Assembly (NCBI GenBank): GCA_015065935.1
Contig: SVPI01000006.1
Span: 17,112 to 81,111, forward strand
Direction: 5' to 3'
Origin: Oscillospiraceae bacterium
GTDB taxonomy: Bacteria; Bacillota; Clostridia; Oscillospirales; Acutalibacteraceae
DNA length: 64,000 nt
Shown here: in pieces, positions 15,229-22,732 of the stretch
How positions within the stretch are numbered: the first letter of the stretch is position 1
How the letters are laid out: each line of letters opens with the position of its first letter
The notes under the pieces: generated by a model
What the model was told of the DNA's origin: nothing
Seen by the model: the letters and a program-made list of their open reading frames with translations, nothing else
Databases searched by the model: none
Position numbers and translations under genes: made by a program

Positions 15229-17166
15229 ATGAGTGAGAATTTAAAGGTACAGGTCACCGAAAATTATGATGAATCTTCAATTCAGGTGCTTGAGGGTCTT
15301 GAGGCGGTAAGAAAACGCCCCGGTATGTACATCGGCTCAACAGGCGAGCGTGGTTTACACCATCTGGTTTATGAAATTGTAGATAACTCTATTGATGAGG
15401 CGCTTGCAGGCTATTGTACAAAAATAACGGTTGAAATTCTTGATGATGGCGTTATCCGCGTTACCGATAACGGCCGTGGTATACCTGTTGGTATTAACCC
15501 TCAAAAGGGTATTCCTTCGGTTACCGTTGTTTTCACCATTCTTCACGCAGGTGGTAAGTTTGGCGGCAGCGGCTATAAGGTTTCGGGCGGTCTTCACGGT
15601 GTTGGTGCATCGGTTGTTAACGCACTCTCCTCTTGGCTTGAGGTTGAGGTTAAGGACGGCGCCGACATTTATAAACAGCGCTATGAAAAGGGCGTTATTG
15701 TAACCGACCTTGAGAAAATTGGTAAAACAAGCGAAACAGGTACAACCGTTACCTTTAAGCCTGACCCCACAATTTTCACCGATACCACAACCTATGATTA
15801 TGATATTTTACTTAATCGCCTTCGTGAGCAGGCATTTCTTAATGCAGGTATAAGAATTGTTTTAGAGGACAAGCGTACCGACGTTTTTGAAAAAAGAACC
15901 GATGACCTTATGTTTGAGGGCGGTATTAAGGAATATGTAAGCTATCTCCTTAAAGGAATTAAGAAGGACCAAATTTCCGATATTATTTATTTATCGGGCA
16001 CAAAGGGCGACTCCACCGCTGAAATTGCTCTTATGTGGTCAACTGCCTATGATAATAAAATTATGTCCTTTGCAAACACACTGCATACTATAGATGGCGG
16101 TACCCACGAGCAGGCATTCCGCCAAACAGTTGCCCGTGTTGTTAATAAATATGCTCACGATTTTAAAAAGCTTAAGGTTGATTCCGATAACCTTAAGGGT
16201 GAGGATATTATGGAAGGCCTTGTTGCAGTTGTTTCGGTTAAACTTGCCGATGCACAGTTTGAAAGCCAAACCAAAGCAAAGCTTGGTAACACCTCAATTG
16301 GTCAGATGGTGCGTGAAATTATTAATGACCAGCTTTATAAATACCTTGAGGAAAACCCTGCCGATGCTAAAATTGTTATTGATAAGGCAATTGCCGCATC
16401 AAACGCCCGTGAGGCGGCTCAAAAAGCAAGAGATGCATCCAGAAATAAATCGGGAATTGGCGGCAAAACAAGGATGCCCGAAAAACTTAAGGACTGCATT
16501 TCCGATGATGCCACCAAAACCGAAATTTACATTGTTGAGGGTGATTCTGCAGGCGGCTCGGCAGTTGAAGGCAGAAACTCAACCTACCAGGCAATTCTCC
16601 CACTTTGGGGTAAAATGCTTAACGTTGAAAAAGCAAGGGATGATAAGGTTTACGGTAACGATAAATTAACACCTGTTATTGTAGCCCTTGGTACCGGAAT
16701 TGGCGAAAACTTTGATATTTCAAAGCTGCGCTACGATAAAATTGTTATTATGGCCGATGCCGATGTTGACGGAAGCCATATCAGAACCCTGCTGCTCACC
16801 TTCTTTTTCCGCTATATGCCCCAGCTTATTGAAACAGGACACATTTATTTAGCACAGCCTCCCCTTTTCCGTGTTTCAAAGGGTAAACAGCATTTTGATG
16901 CCTTTACCGAAGAGGAAAAGGCTGAATACATTGAAAAGCTTGGCGGCACAGCCGATGTTCAGCGTTATAAAGGTCTTGGTGAAATGGACCCCGACCAGCT
17001 TTGGGAAACCACCCTTGACCCCGAGCGCAGAACATTCTTGCAGGTTACTATGAGCGATGCCGAGCTTGCAAACGAAACCTTTACAATGCTTATGGGTGAA
17101 GAGGTTGAGCCCAGAAAGCAATTTATTGAAGAAAATGCGGTATTTGCTACCGATTTGGATATTTAA
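15229..17166 (+). CDS. gyrB: DNA gyrase subunit B
   Basis: 645 residues. GHKL ATPase motifs: EIVDNSIDEA, VTDNGRGIPV, GGLHGVGASVVNALS. TOPRIM motifs: IYIVEGDSAGGSA and DADVDGSHI. The stretch LPLWGKMLNVEKA has Trp where E. coli has Lys447, which from memory is common in related Clostridia. I place the start at ATG 15229 with CAGGAGA upstream; the in-frame TTG at 15211 overlaps that ribosome site. Works with GyrA, 19 bases downstream, as the A2B2 supercoiling enzyme. Confidence 0.97.
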   Translation: MSENLKVQVTENYDESSIQVLEGLEAVRKRPGMYIGSTGERGLHHLVYEIVDNSIDEALAGYCTKITVEILDDGVIRVTDNGRGIPVGINPQKGIPSVTVVFTILHAGGKFGGSGYKVSGGLHGVGASVVNALSSWLEVEVKDGADIYKQRYEKGVIVTDLEKIGKTSETGTTVTFKPDPTIFTDTTTYDYDILLNRLREQAFLNAGIRIVLEDKRTDVFEKRTDDLMFEGGIKEYVSYLLKGIKKDQISDIIYLSGTKGDSTAEIALMWSTAYDNKIMSFANTLHTIDGGTHEQAFRQTVARVVNKYAHDFKKLKVDSDNLKGEDIMEGLVAVVSVKLADAQFESQTKAKLGNTSIGQMVREIINDQLYKYLEENPADAKIVIDKAIAASNAREAAQKARDASRNKSGIGGKTRMPEKLKDCISDDATKTEIYIVEGDSAGGSAVEGRNSTYQAILPLWGKMLNVEKARDDKVYGNDKLTPVIVALGTGIGENFDISKLRYDKIVIMADADVDGSHIRTLLLTFFFRYMPQLIETGHIYLAQPPLFRVSKGKQHFDAFTEEEKAEYIEKLGGTADVQRYKGLGEMDPDQLWETTLDPERRTFLQVTMSDAELANETFTMLMGEEVEPRKQFIEENAVFATDLDI

Positions 17167-17185
17167 GGAAAGGAGAGAATGAAAA

Positions 17186-19747
17186 ATGGCTAAACAAGAA
17201 AAGGTTTATTGGCCCGAAAGCGAAGAAACCAATATTTTACCTGTTGAAATTGTTGATGAAGTTAAAAGCAGTATGCTGCAGTACGGTATGTCGGTTCTCG
17301 TTGGTCGAGCACTGCCTGATGTTCGTGACGGTTTAAAGCCTGTTCACCGCAGAATTCTTTATACAATGTATGAAAACGGCCTAACCCCCGAAAAGGCATA
17401 CAGAAAGTGCGCCGACACCGTTGGTTCGGTGCTTGGTCGTTATCATCCCCACGGTGATAGCTCCGTTTACGATGCAATGGTAAGAATGGCGCAGGATTTC
17501 TCTCTCCGCTATCCTTTAATTGATGGACACGGTAACTTTGGTAATATTGATGGCTACCCTGCCGCCGCTTACCGTTATACCGAGTCTAAAATGAATCGTT
17601 TATCGGTTCATATGCTTGATGATATTGATAAGGATACCGTTGATTTTGTTCCAAACTATGATGACCGCTTAAAGGAGCCCACAGTTCTGCCTGTTCGTTT
17701 CCCACAGCTGCTTGTTAACGGCTCCAGCGGTATTGCCTTTGGTATGGCAACCGAAATCCCGCCCCATAACCTGGGCGAAACCATCGATGCAATGTGCTGC
17801 CTTATTGATAACCCCGATGCCGATTTAAGTGAACTTTGCGAGTATATTAAGGGTCCCGACTTCCCCACCGGCGGCATTATTATGGGCAGAGCAGGCATCC
17901 GTGCCGCCTATGCAACAGGTAAGGGTAAAATTATTGTTCGCGGTAAAACCGAAATTGAGGAGCTTTCAAACGGAAAATTCCGCATTGTTATTACCGAAAT
18001 CCCATACAAGGTTAGAAAAGAAGCACTAGTTAAGAAAATCTACGATTTGGCTGCCGAAAAGCGTGTTGAGGGCATTGACGATGTTGTTGACTACTCCTCA
18101 AAGCGTGATGGCGGTATCAGAATTGTTGTTGATGTAAAGCGAGATGCTAACCCTCAGGTAGTACTCAACAAGCTTTTCTCCTATACCGAGCTTCAAACCA
18201 CCTTTGGCGCCAACCTTATTGCTATTGTCGGCGGCAAGCCCCAGATTCTCACCTTAAAGGATATGCTCCAAAACTGCATTGACTTCCAGTGTGAGATTAT
18301 TGAGCGCAGAACAGCCTTTGATATGAAAAAGGCACAGGAGCGCGCCCATATTTTAGAGGCGCTTAATACTGCTATTGACTTTATTGATGAGGTTATCTCC
18401 ATTATCAGAACCTCTAAAACCATTCCCGAATCTAAAGAGCGTTTATCCGAGCGCTTTGGCTTTGACGATGTGCAGACAACCGCCATTGTTCAGATGCAGC
18501 TCGGAAAACTTGCAGGTATGGAAAAACAAAAAATTGAGGATGAGCTTAAAGAAAAGCACGCCTTTATTAAGGAATGTCAGGAAATTTTGGCTTCCCACAG
18601 CCGTGTTCTTGACATTGTTAAGACCGAGGCATTAAACCTTCGTGATAAGTATTCCGATGACCGCCGCACCGAAATTTCAGCAGTTTCGGGCGAGGTTGAT
18701 ATTGAAGACCTTATCCCTGAGGAGGAATGTGTGCTCACAAAGACCAGAAACGGCTATATTAAGCGCATTCCTTCAAGTGAATATTCTGTTCAGAACCGTG
18801 GCGGCAGAGGCATTCGCGGTATGACCACAAGAGAAGATGACATTGTGGAAAATATGTTTGTCTGCTCCTCCCACGATTATATTCTTATGTTCTCAAATCT
18901 CGGCAGAATTTATAAGCTTAAGGCTTATGAAATCCCTGAGGGCAGCCGTATTGGCAAGGGAATGAATATGGTTAACATTTTACCCCTTATGTCGGGTGAA
19001 AAAATCACCAACATTCTCCCCTGCGATGATGTTAACACCGATGCCTATGTGGTTATGGTTACCAAAAACGGCACCATTAAGAGAACCCATCTTGACCAGT
19101 TCCAGAATATAAGAAAAACCGGTATTATTGCCCTTTCTCTTGATGAGGGCGATGAGCTTGCCTTTACCGAAATGACAAACGGCTCGGATGAGCTGCTTAT
19201 TGCCACCAAAAAAGGTATGGCAATTCATATTAGTGAGACCGATGTTCGCCCCATGGGCAGAACTGCGATGGGCGTTCGCGCAATTAAACTAAAGGCGGAT
19301 GACAGCGTTGTTGCAATGACCAAGGTAAATGAAAACACCGTTGTACTCACCGTTACCGAAACAGGCTACGGCCGTAAGAGCTCTATTGCCGATTACAGGC
19401 TACAAAACCGCGGCGGTAAGGGTATTACCAATTACCGCGTAGAAAAATACGGTGATGTTGCGGCTGTGCTTAATGTAACCGATGATGACGATGTTATTAT
19501 GATTGCCTCCGATGGCGTTATTATAAGAGTTCCTGCAAGTCAAATCAGCACCTTTAACCGCCCCTCAAAGGGTGTAAGGGTGAAAAGAGTTACAGGCGAC
19601 ACCATAATTCTTTCTGCGGCTATAAGCGAACACGATGATGAGGAGGAATTTACCTCTCCCGAAGCCCCCGAAGCCGATGCGGCTGAGGCTATAACGGAAG
19701 AGGAAAATGAAGGGGAAAACGAAACTGAAGAAATAGCAGAGGAATAA
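17186..19747 (+). CDS. gyrA: DNA gyrase subunit A
   Basis: 853 residues: breakage-reunion domain with catalytic Tyr131 (AAAYRYTESK) and C-terminal beta-pinwheel with the GyrA box QNRGGRGIRG. The quinolone-determining region HPHGDSSVYDAM keeps Ser92 and Asp96, equivalent to E. coli Ser83 and Asp87, i.e. the susceptible-type residues. The C-terminus is a long acidic tail (EEEFTSPEAPEADAAEAITE and beyond). Start ATG with AAAGGAGAGA upstream. Confidence 0.97.
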   Translation: MAKQEKVYWPESEETNILPVEIVDEVKSSMLQYGMSVLVGRALPDVRDGLKPVHRRILYTMYENGLTPEKAYRKCADTVGSVLGRYHPHGDSSVYDAMVRMAQDFSLRYPLIDGHGNFGNIDGYPAAAYRYTESKMNRLSVHMLDDIDKDTVDFVPNYDDRLKEPTVLPVRFPQLLVNGSSGIAFGMATEIPPHNLGETIDAMCCLIDNPDADLSELCEYIKGPDFPTGGIIMGRAGIRAAYATGKGKIIVRGKTEIEELSNGKFRIVITEIPYKVRKEALVKKIYDLAAEKRVEGIDDVVDYSSKRDGGIRIVVDVKRDANPQVVLNKLFSYTELQTTFGANLIAIVGGKPQILTLKDMLQNCIDFQCEIIERRTAFDMKKAQERAHILEALNTAIDFIDEVISIIRTSKTIPESKERLSERFGFDDVQTTAIVQMQLGKLAGMEKQKIEDELKEKHAFIKECQEILASHSRVLDIVKTEALNLRDKYSDDRRTEISAVSGEVDIEDLIPEEECVLTKTRNGYIKRIPSSEYSVQNRGGRGIRGMTTREDDIVENMFVCSSHDYILMFSNLGRIYKLKAYEIPEGSRIGKGMNMVNILPLMSGEKITNILPCDDVNTDAYVVMVTKNGTIKRTHLDQFQNIRKTGIIALSLDEGDELAFTEMTNGSDELLIATKKGMAIHISETDVRPMGRTAMGVRAIKLKADDSVVAMTKVNENTVVLTVTETGYGRKSSIADYRLQNRGGKGITNYRVEKYGDVAAVLNVTDDDDVIMIASDGVIIRVPASQISTFNRPSKGVRVKRVTGDTIILSAAISEHDDEEEFTSPEAPEADAAEAITEEENEGENETEEIAEE

Positions 19748-19753
19748 TTCCCT

Positions 19754-20752
19754 ATGGATGATGCTTTACTTGAACTTGAAATCCGAGAAAAGCGGAGAAT
19801 TGCCCGCAAAAACGAAAAGGATGGCATTCGCCGCCTTGGCAACGCCCTGGGGCTTGCCTACGGCGCAGTTCTCCTGATTTCCCTCGGTTGGTACACCATT
19901 TTGGCCGTTATTCTCGGCATTTTTGGTGTTTCACGAAGCTATATGGATAATATTATCAGCGACCCTGCCGTTTCCTGCTTTGTGCAGATAGTTTTATCCA
20001 TTGCCTTTTTCATACTCCCCTTTTCGGCGGTTATGAAATGGGGCGGGTTTAATACGGATGAGCTGTTACCCTTTGGCAGACCCAAAAGAGGCAGTTTTTT
20101 GCCGCTTACCCTAATAGGCATTGGTGCGGCGGCGTTTTCCAACATTGCAAACTCGGTTAGCGGAATGATATTCATTAGCTTAGGCTTTCCCGATAAGTAT
20201 ATCGAGTCCGCCTATCCCGAAGGCATTTTCGGTGTAACCCTCGCCTTTATCTCCACCGCTATAGTTCCTGCTTTTGTTGAGGAATTTGGAATGCGCGGTG
20301 TTTGCCTTGGGTCACTGCGGCGTTATGGTGATGGCTTTGCAATAATCGTTTCATCGGTTTTGTTCGGCCTTATCCACGGCAACTTTACACAAATTGCCTT
20401 TGCCGCCATAATCGGTCTTGCGGCAGGCTATGCCACGGTTAAAAGCGGCTCAATGTGGCCCGCTATTATCATTCACTTTGTTAATAACTTTATTTCGGTG
20501 GGTGTTTATTATTTTAGCGAGTGGTTTGGGCTTGAGTTTGCAAATGTTATTTACCTCTTTGTGCTGTGCTTTAACCTGCTTCTCGGAGTTTTGGGTATTT
20601 TCCTTTTATCGAGAAAGGAAAACGAAAACCTTGAAACCGAGGAAAACAAAACGGTTGCCACCACTAAGGATAAGCTGATTTGGTTCTTCACCTCCCCAAT
20701 TGTTATAATTTGCATTATTTTAACCCTTGTTGAGGCTGTCTTTTTAAGATAA
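19754..20752 (+). CDS. CPBP-family intramembrane metalloprotease
   Basis: 332 residues, about eight membrane helices. CPBP/ABI (PF02517) motifs are present in order: EEFGMRGVCLGSLRRYG (EExxxR), FGLIHGNFTQ and HFVNNFISVGVY, supplying the metal-binding Glu/His residues. Relatives include Rce1-type prenyl proteases and bacterial proteins linked to bacteriocin self-immunity. It starts six bases after gyrA, so it is probably read through from the gyrase operon. No bacteriocin gene is nearby. Confidence 0.87.
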   Translation: MDDALLELEIREKRRIARKNEKDGIRRLGNALGLAYGAVLLISLGWYTILAVILGIFGVSRSYMDNIISDPAVSCFVQIVLSIAFFILPFSAVMKWGGFNTDELLPFGRPKRGSFLPLTLIGIGAAAFSNIANSVSGMIFISLGFPDKYIESAYPEGIFGVTLAFISTAIVPAFVEEFGMRGVCLGSLRRYGDGFAIIVSSVLFGLIHGNFTQIAFAAIIGLAAGYATVKSGSMWPAIIIHFVNNFISVGVYYFSEWFGLEFANVIYLFVLCFNLLLGVLGIFLLSRKENENLETEENKTVATTKDKLIWFFTSPIVIICIILTLVEAVFLR

Positions 20753-20775
20753 CAAAAACCTCGCATAAATTAGAT

Positions 20776-20806
20776 AAACGCCGGAAACTCGATTTTCGGC
20801 GTTTTT
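20776..20806 (+). terminator. terminator after the CPBP gene
   Basis: AAACGCCGGAA pairs with TTTTCGGCGTTT, followed by TTTTT; it ends the gyrB-gyrA-CPBP unit. Confidence 0.8.
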
Positions 20807-20834
20807 GGTTCGACTTTCGTCAGCCCGAATAAAA

Positions 20835-20850
20835 TGTTTCACGTGAAACA
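20835..20850. other. parS: parS centromere site 2
   Basis: TGTTTCACGTGAAACA, identical to the site at 15169. It overlaps the short leader of tadA, ending 12 bases before its start codon, so ParB bound here could affect tadA expression (inference). Confidence 0.92.
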
Positions 20851-20862
20851 AAAGGAATGTTT

Positions 20863-21306
20863 ATGGATAAGAAATTTATGTACAAGGCCATTGAGTTAGG
20901 TCTTGAGGCGGCAAAAAACGGAGAAATCCCTGTAGGTGCAGTGGTTGTCAGAAACGGTGAAATTGTGGGTGTTGGCAAAAATGACCGCGAGCAAACCTCA
21001 AGTGCGCTGGGTCACGCCGAAATCAGAGCCATTGAGGCGGCATCAAAAAAGCTTAACAGCTGGCGGCTTGATGACTGCGAGCTTTATGCGACATTAGAGC
21101 CCTGTGTTATGTGTGCCGGCGCCATTATAAATTCAAGAATAAAAGCTGTGATTTTTGGCGCTTATGATTTTGCGGCGGGCGCCTGCGGCAGTGCGCAAAA
21201 TGTTTTCACAGCAAACAAAAATGTGGAAATTTATTCCGGAATTTGCGAAAATCAGTGCACCGAAATGCTGCAAAATTTCTTTAAGAATTTAAGAAGCCAA
21301 GGTTAA
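20863..21306 (+). CDS. tadA: tRNA-specific adenosine-34 deaminase
   Basis: Converts A34 to inosine in tRNA-Arg(ACG), the tRNA encoded at 5084. Cytidine-deaminase fold with GHAEIRAIEAAS (zinc His and catalytic Glu) and LEPCVMCAGAII (two zinc Cys). I place the start at ATG 20863, six bases from AAGGA (20852-20856), giving 147 residues; the ATG at 20857 abuts that site. It lies immediately downstream of parS site 2. Confidence 0.95.
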   Translation: MDKKFMYKAIELGLEAAKNGEIPVGAVVVRNGEIVGVGKNDREQTSSALGHAEIRAIEAASKKLNSWRLDDCELYATLEPCVMCAGAIINSRIKAVIFGAYDFAAGACGSAQNVFTANKNVEIYSGICENQCTEMLQNFFKNLRSQG

Positions 21307-21337
21307 CATAACAACACAAATTTAATCAAAGCGTTGG

Positions 21338-21463
21338 GTTTACATAATATCGTTAATTTAATTTTTATAACATAGTAAATAATGGGGCTAAAACATATTA
21401 TATAGGTTTACATAACACAAACCTAAAAAGCAAAAATCGCCGCGGCGGTTTGGTTTACATAAT
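21338..21463 (+). repeat. three copies of the intergenic GTTTACATAAT motif
   Basis: The tadA-spoIIID gap is non-coding. It holds GTTTACATAAT at 21338-21348, GTTTACATAAC at 21406-21416 and GTTTACATAAT at 21453-21463. Further copies are at 29894-29904 (plus) and, on the minus strand, 3757-3767 and 5999-6009. All are intergenic. Purpose unknown. Confidence 0.55.
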
Positions 21464-21514
21464 GTTGCATCTCCCCTGCCCTTTTCTTGCTTTTTTTAAT
21501 CAAAAAAATTTAAA

Positions 21515-21544
21515 GTAATAAAACAAAAAACGCTCTCATAAAAT
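21515..21544 (+). promoter_or_regulatory. sigma-E-like promoter of spoIIID
   Basis: GTAATAAA (21515-21522), 14 bases, CATAAAAT (21537-21544). B. subtilis sigma-E promoters follow GTMATAWT-14-CATACAHT, so each half differs at one position and spacing is exact. spoIIID is a known mother-cell gene of the sigma-E regulon in Bacillus. Confidence 0.68.
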
Positions 21545-21588
21545 TAACTAAGTCCTTTTAATAAGGTGGTTAACAAAATGAGAGCGTT
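21529..21588 (+). promoter_or_regulatory. inverted repeat sequestering the spoIIID start codon and ribosome site
   Basis: AACGCTCTCAT (21529-21539) is a perfect 11-bp inverted match to ATGAGAGCGTT (21578-21588), which includes the start codon. Inside it TTAAC (21544-21548) pairs with GTTAA (21569-21573), and CCTT (21554-21557) with AAGG (21563-21566) of the Shine-Dalgarno. Only read-through RNA from upstream contains the 5' arm. Confidence 0.7.
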
Positions 21589-21826
21589 GTCCTTTGATAG
21601 AGCTGTTGTTTTAGGACAGTATATTATCGAAACAGGCGGCACCGTAAGGTCTGCGGCAAAGGTGTTCAAGGTGAGCAAATCAACGGTGCACAAGGATGTT
21701 ACCGAGCGGCTAAAGCGCAGTCAGCCCGCCCTTTATAAACAGGTTAAGGCGGTGCTGGAGAAAAATAAGCAGGAGCGCCACATAAGGGGCGGTATGGCAA
21801 CCAGAAAGAAATATAAGGGAGAATGA
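21578..21826 (+). CDS. spoIIID: sporulation transcription factor SpoIIID
   Basis: 82 residues; a mother-cell DNA-binding regulator acting after engulfment. Recognised from FDRAVVLGQYIIETGGTVR, the helix-turn-helix SAAKVFKVSKSTVHKDVTER, and the basic C-terminus ERHIRGGMATRKKYKGE. The start is ATG 21578, eight bases after AAGGTGG (21563-21569); an in-frame GTG at 21566 is inside that ribosome site. Its presence means the lineage probably can form spores. Confidence 0.95.
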   Translation: MRALSFDRAVVLGQYIIETGGTVRSAAKVFKVSKSTVHKDVTERLKRSQPALYKQVKAVLEKNKQERHIRGGMATRKKYKGE

Positions 21827-21857
21827 AAAAGCACCTATTTAGGGTGCTTTTTCATTT
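21822..21857. terminator. bidirectional terminator after spoIIID
   Basis: AATGAAAAAGCACC pairs with GGTGCTTTTTCATT around a short loop, symmetrical with T runs on both strands. It overlaps the spoIIID stop and the stop of the convergent small ORF. Confidence 0.85.
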
Positions 21858-22023
21858 AATAAAATTCCCTATACATTTCTTTTATTTTTTCCAGTTTGTC
21901 GAAATCTACATCAGGGAAAACACAACCCTCACAAAAGCCCTGTATATTAATGTTTATATGCTCTAAAATACAGGTACCATCCTTTTGATAAATACAAAAA
22001 TAATTTTCACAAGACAGCAGCAT
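21856..22023 (-). CDS. small Cys-rich protein of unknown function
   Basis: 55 codons, ATG 22023 to TAA 21856. Sequence begins MLLSCENYFCIYQKDGTCIL; five cysteines fall at residues 5, 10, 18, 31 and 34 (C-x4-C-x7-C-x12-C-x2-C), a spacing that suggests a small metal-binding or disulfide fold. Similar short Cys proteins (pattern CxNxxCIYxxxxxC) occur in Clostridia to my memory, with no known function. GGGTGA lies upstream as a weak ribosome site. Ends at the shared terminator with spoIIID. Confidence 0.62.
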   Translation of the reverse strand: MLLSCENYFCIYQKDGTCILEHININIQGFCEGCVFPDVDFDKLEKIKEMYREFY

Positions 22024-22062
22024 ATTTTATCACCCGATTACAATATAATGTACCCTATTTAT

Positions 22063-22077
22063 GGGGATTATATCCCC
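22063..22077. promoter_or_regulatory. candidate operator upstream of the small HTH gene
   Basis: GGGGATTATATCCCC, arms GGGGAT/ATCCCC. A related half, ATTATAACCCCCATAA, follows at about 22090-22104. They sit between two divergent small genes and could be bound by the HTH protein encoded at 22131. Confidence 0.5.
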
Positions 22078-22130
22078 TTAATAATTAAGATTATAACCCC
22101 CATAATAATATGTGTCAAGGGGGTATTGTT

Positions 22131-22328
22131 GTGATAGTTTTTGACAAATTATGGATTACAATGAAAAACAAAGGCTTTTCTACCTACAAATTGCGGGAAG
22201 AATGTGGAATTGACAGCAAAACAATAAGGCGACTGAAGGCAAACGAAAATATTGAAACAAAAACCATTGATAAGTTGTGTTTGGCATTAAATTGCCGCGT
22301 TGAAGATATAATAGAATATAAAAAATAA
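22131..22328 (+). CDS. small XRE/Cro-type HTH regulator
   Basis: 65 residues, essentially one helix-turn-helix domain: FDKLWITMKNKGFSTYKLRE, CGIDSKTIRRLKANENIETK, TIDKLCLALNCRVEDIIEY. This is the short Cro-like family common in gut Clostridia. I choose GTG 22131 (MIVFDKLW), seven bases after AAGGGGGT, over the ATG at 22110, since relatives start at this position. Its stop overlaps the left end of structured element copy 2. Target unknown; probably autoregulatory through the palindrome at 22063. Confidence 0.85.
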   Translation: MIVFDKLWITMKNKGFSTYKLREECGIDSKTIRRLKANENIETKTIDKLCLALNCRVEDIIEYKK

Positions 22329-22637
22329 AAGCACAGGATACGGAACGTACCCTTAAGGAAAAAACGCCTAAAAAAGCAACTTTTTGCGGTCTAATGTGTT
22401 AAAAAGACACGGTATGCGTCAGCATTACCGTGTCTTTTCGCCTTTTATACCACTAAAAATTTATCTTTTTTAGGTGCAAGCAGTTTTGTAACATAAAAAT
22501 TTGTTCTATTATCGAAGCCGACAAACCGCAGGAATACTTTGTGTCTTTCAAGGTTTGAGGCAAAGAGAATAGGCAAATTTTTGTTCCAAAACCGATTTGT
22601 CCTTAAAGGTACGTTCCGTTTGTTTTCCTGTGCTTTT
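22327..22637 (+). repeat. structured element copy 2 with long terminal inverted repeats
   Basis: 311 bases, no ORF. Outer stem in three blocks: AAAAGCACAGGA/TCCTGTGCTTTT (22327-22338, 22626-22637), GGAACGTACC/GGTACGTTCC (22342-22351, 22608-22617) and TTAAGGA/TCCTTAA (22353-22359, 22600-22606). Inside: hairpin AAAAGACACGGTA-TGC-GTCA-GCA-T-TACCGTGTCTTTT (22402-22438), then a stem with GTTTTG/CAAAAC and AAATTTG/CAAATTT tipped by GAAGCCGACAAACC ... TTTCAAGGTTTGAGGCAAA (22514-22564). The tip and the plan match copy 1 at 10447-10725, whereas outer stems do not. The 3' end runs into T-rich DNA, as in a terminator. The rest of the gap up to 22732 holds one REP-like unit. Confidence 0.74.
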
Positions 22638-22669
22638 TAATTTGCATAAAAACAATCTTCTGTCTTTTT

Positions 22670-22697
22670 CGGGATGTCGTAAACGCCATCCCCTACA
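22670..22697 (-). repeat. REP-like palindromic unit (single, minus)
   Basis: Minus-strand reading TGTAGGGGATGGCGTTTACG then ACATCCCG. Stem GGGATG/CATCCC. It matches the left unit at 29951 (TGTAGGGTATGGCGTTTACG) with compensating changes G-C to T-A in the stem. Confidence 0.7.
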
Positions 22698-22732
22698 ATA
22701 TCACACAATATATTTTTGCGGTTATGGGTAGA

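Noticed and set aside
20807..20822. GGTTCGACTTTCGTCA resembles the arm of structured element copy 1 (14 of 16 bases).
   Set aside because: It is a lone short match after a terminator, with no partner arm, hairpin or core nearby, so chance or a minor remnant cannot be told apart.
10447..22637. The two structured elements as retron msr-msd or as CRISPR-linked RNA.
   Set aside because: No reverse transcriptase, cas gene or repeat-spacer array is present near either copy.
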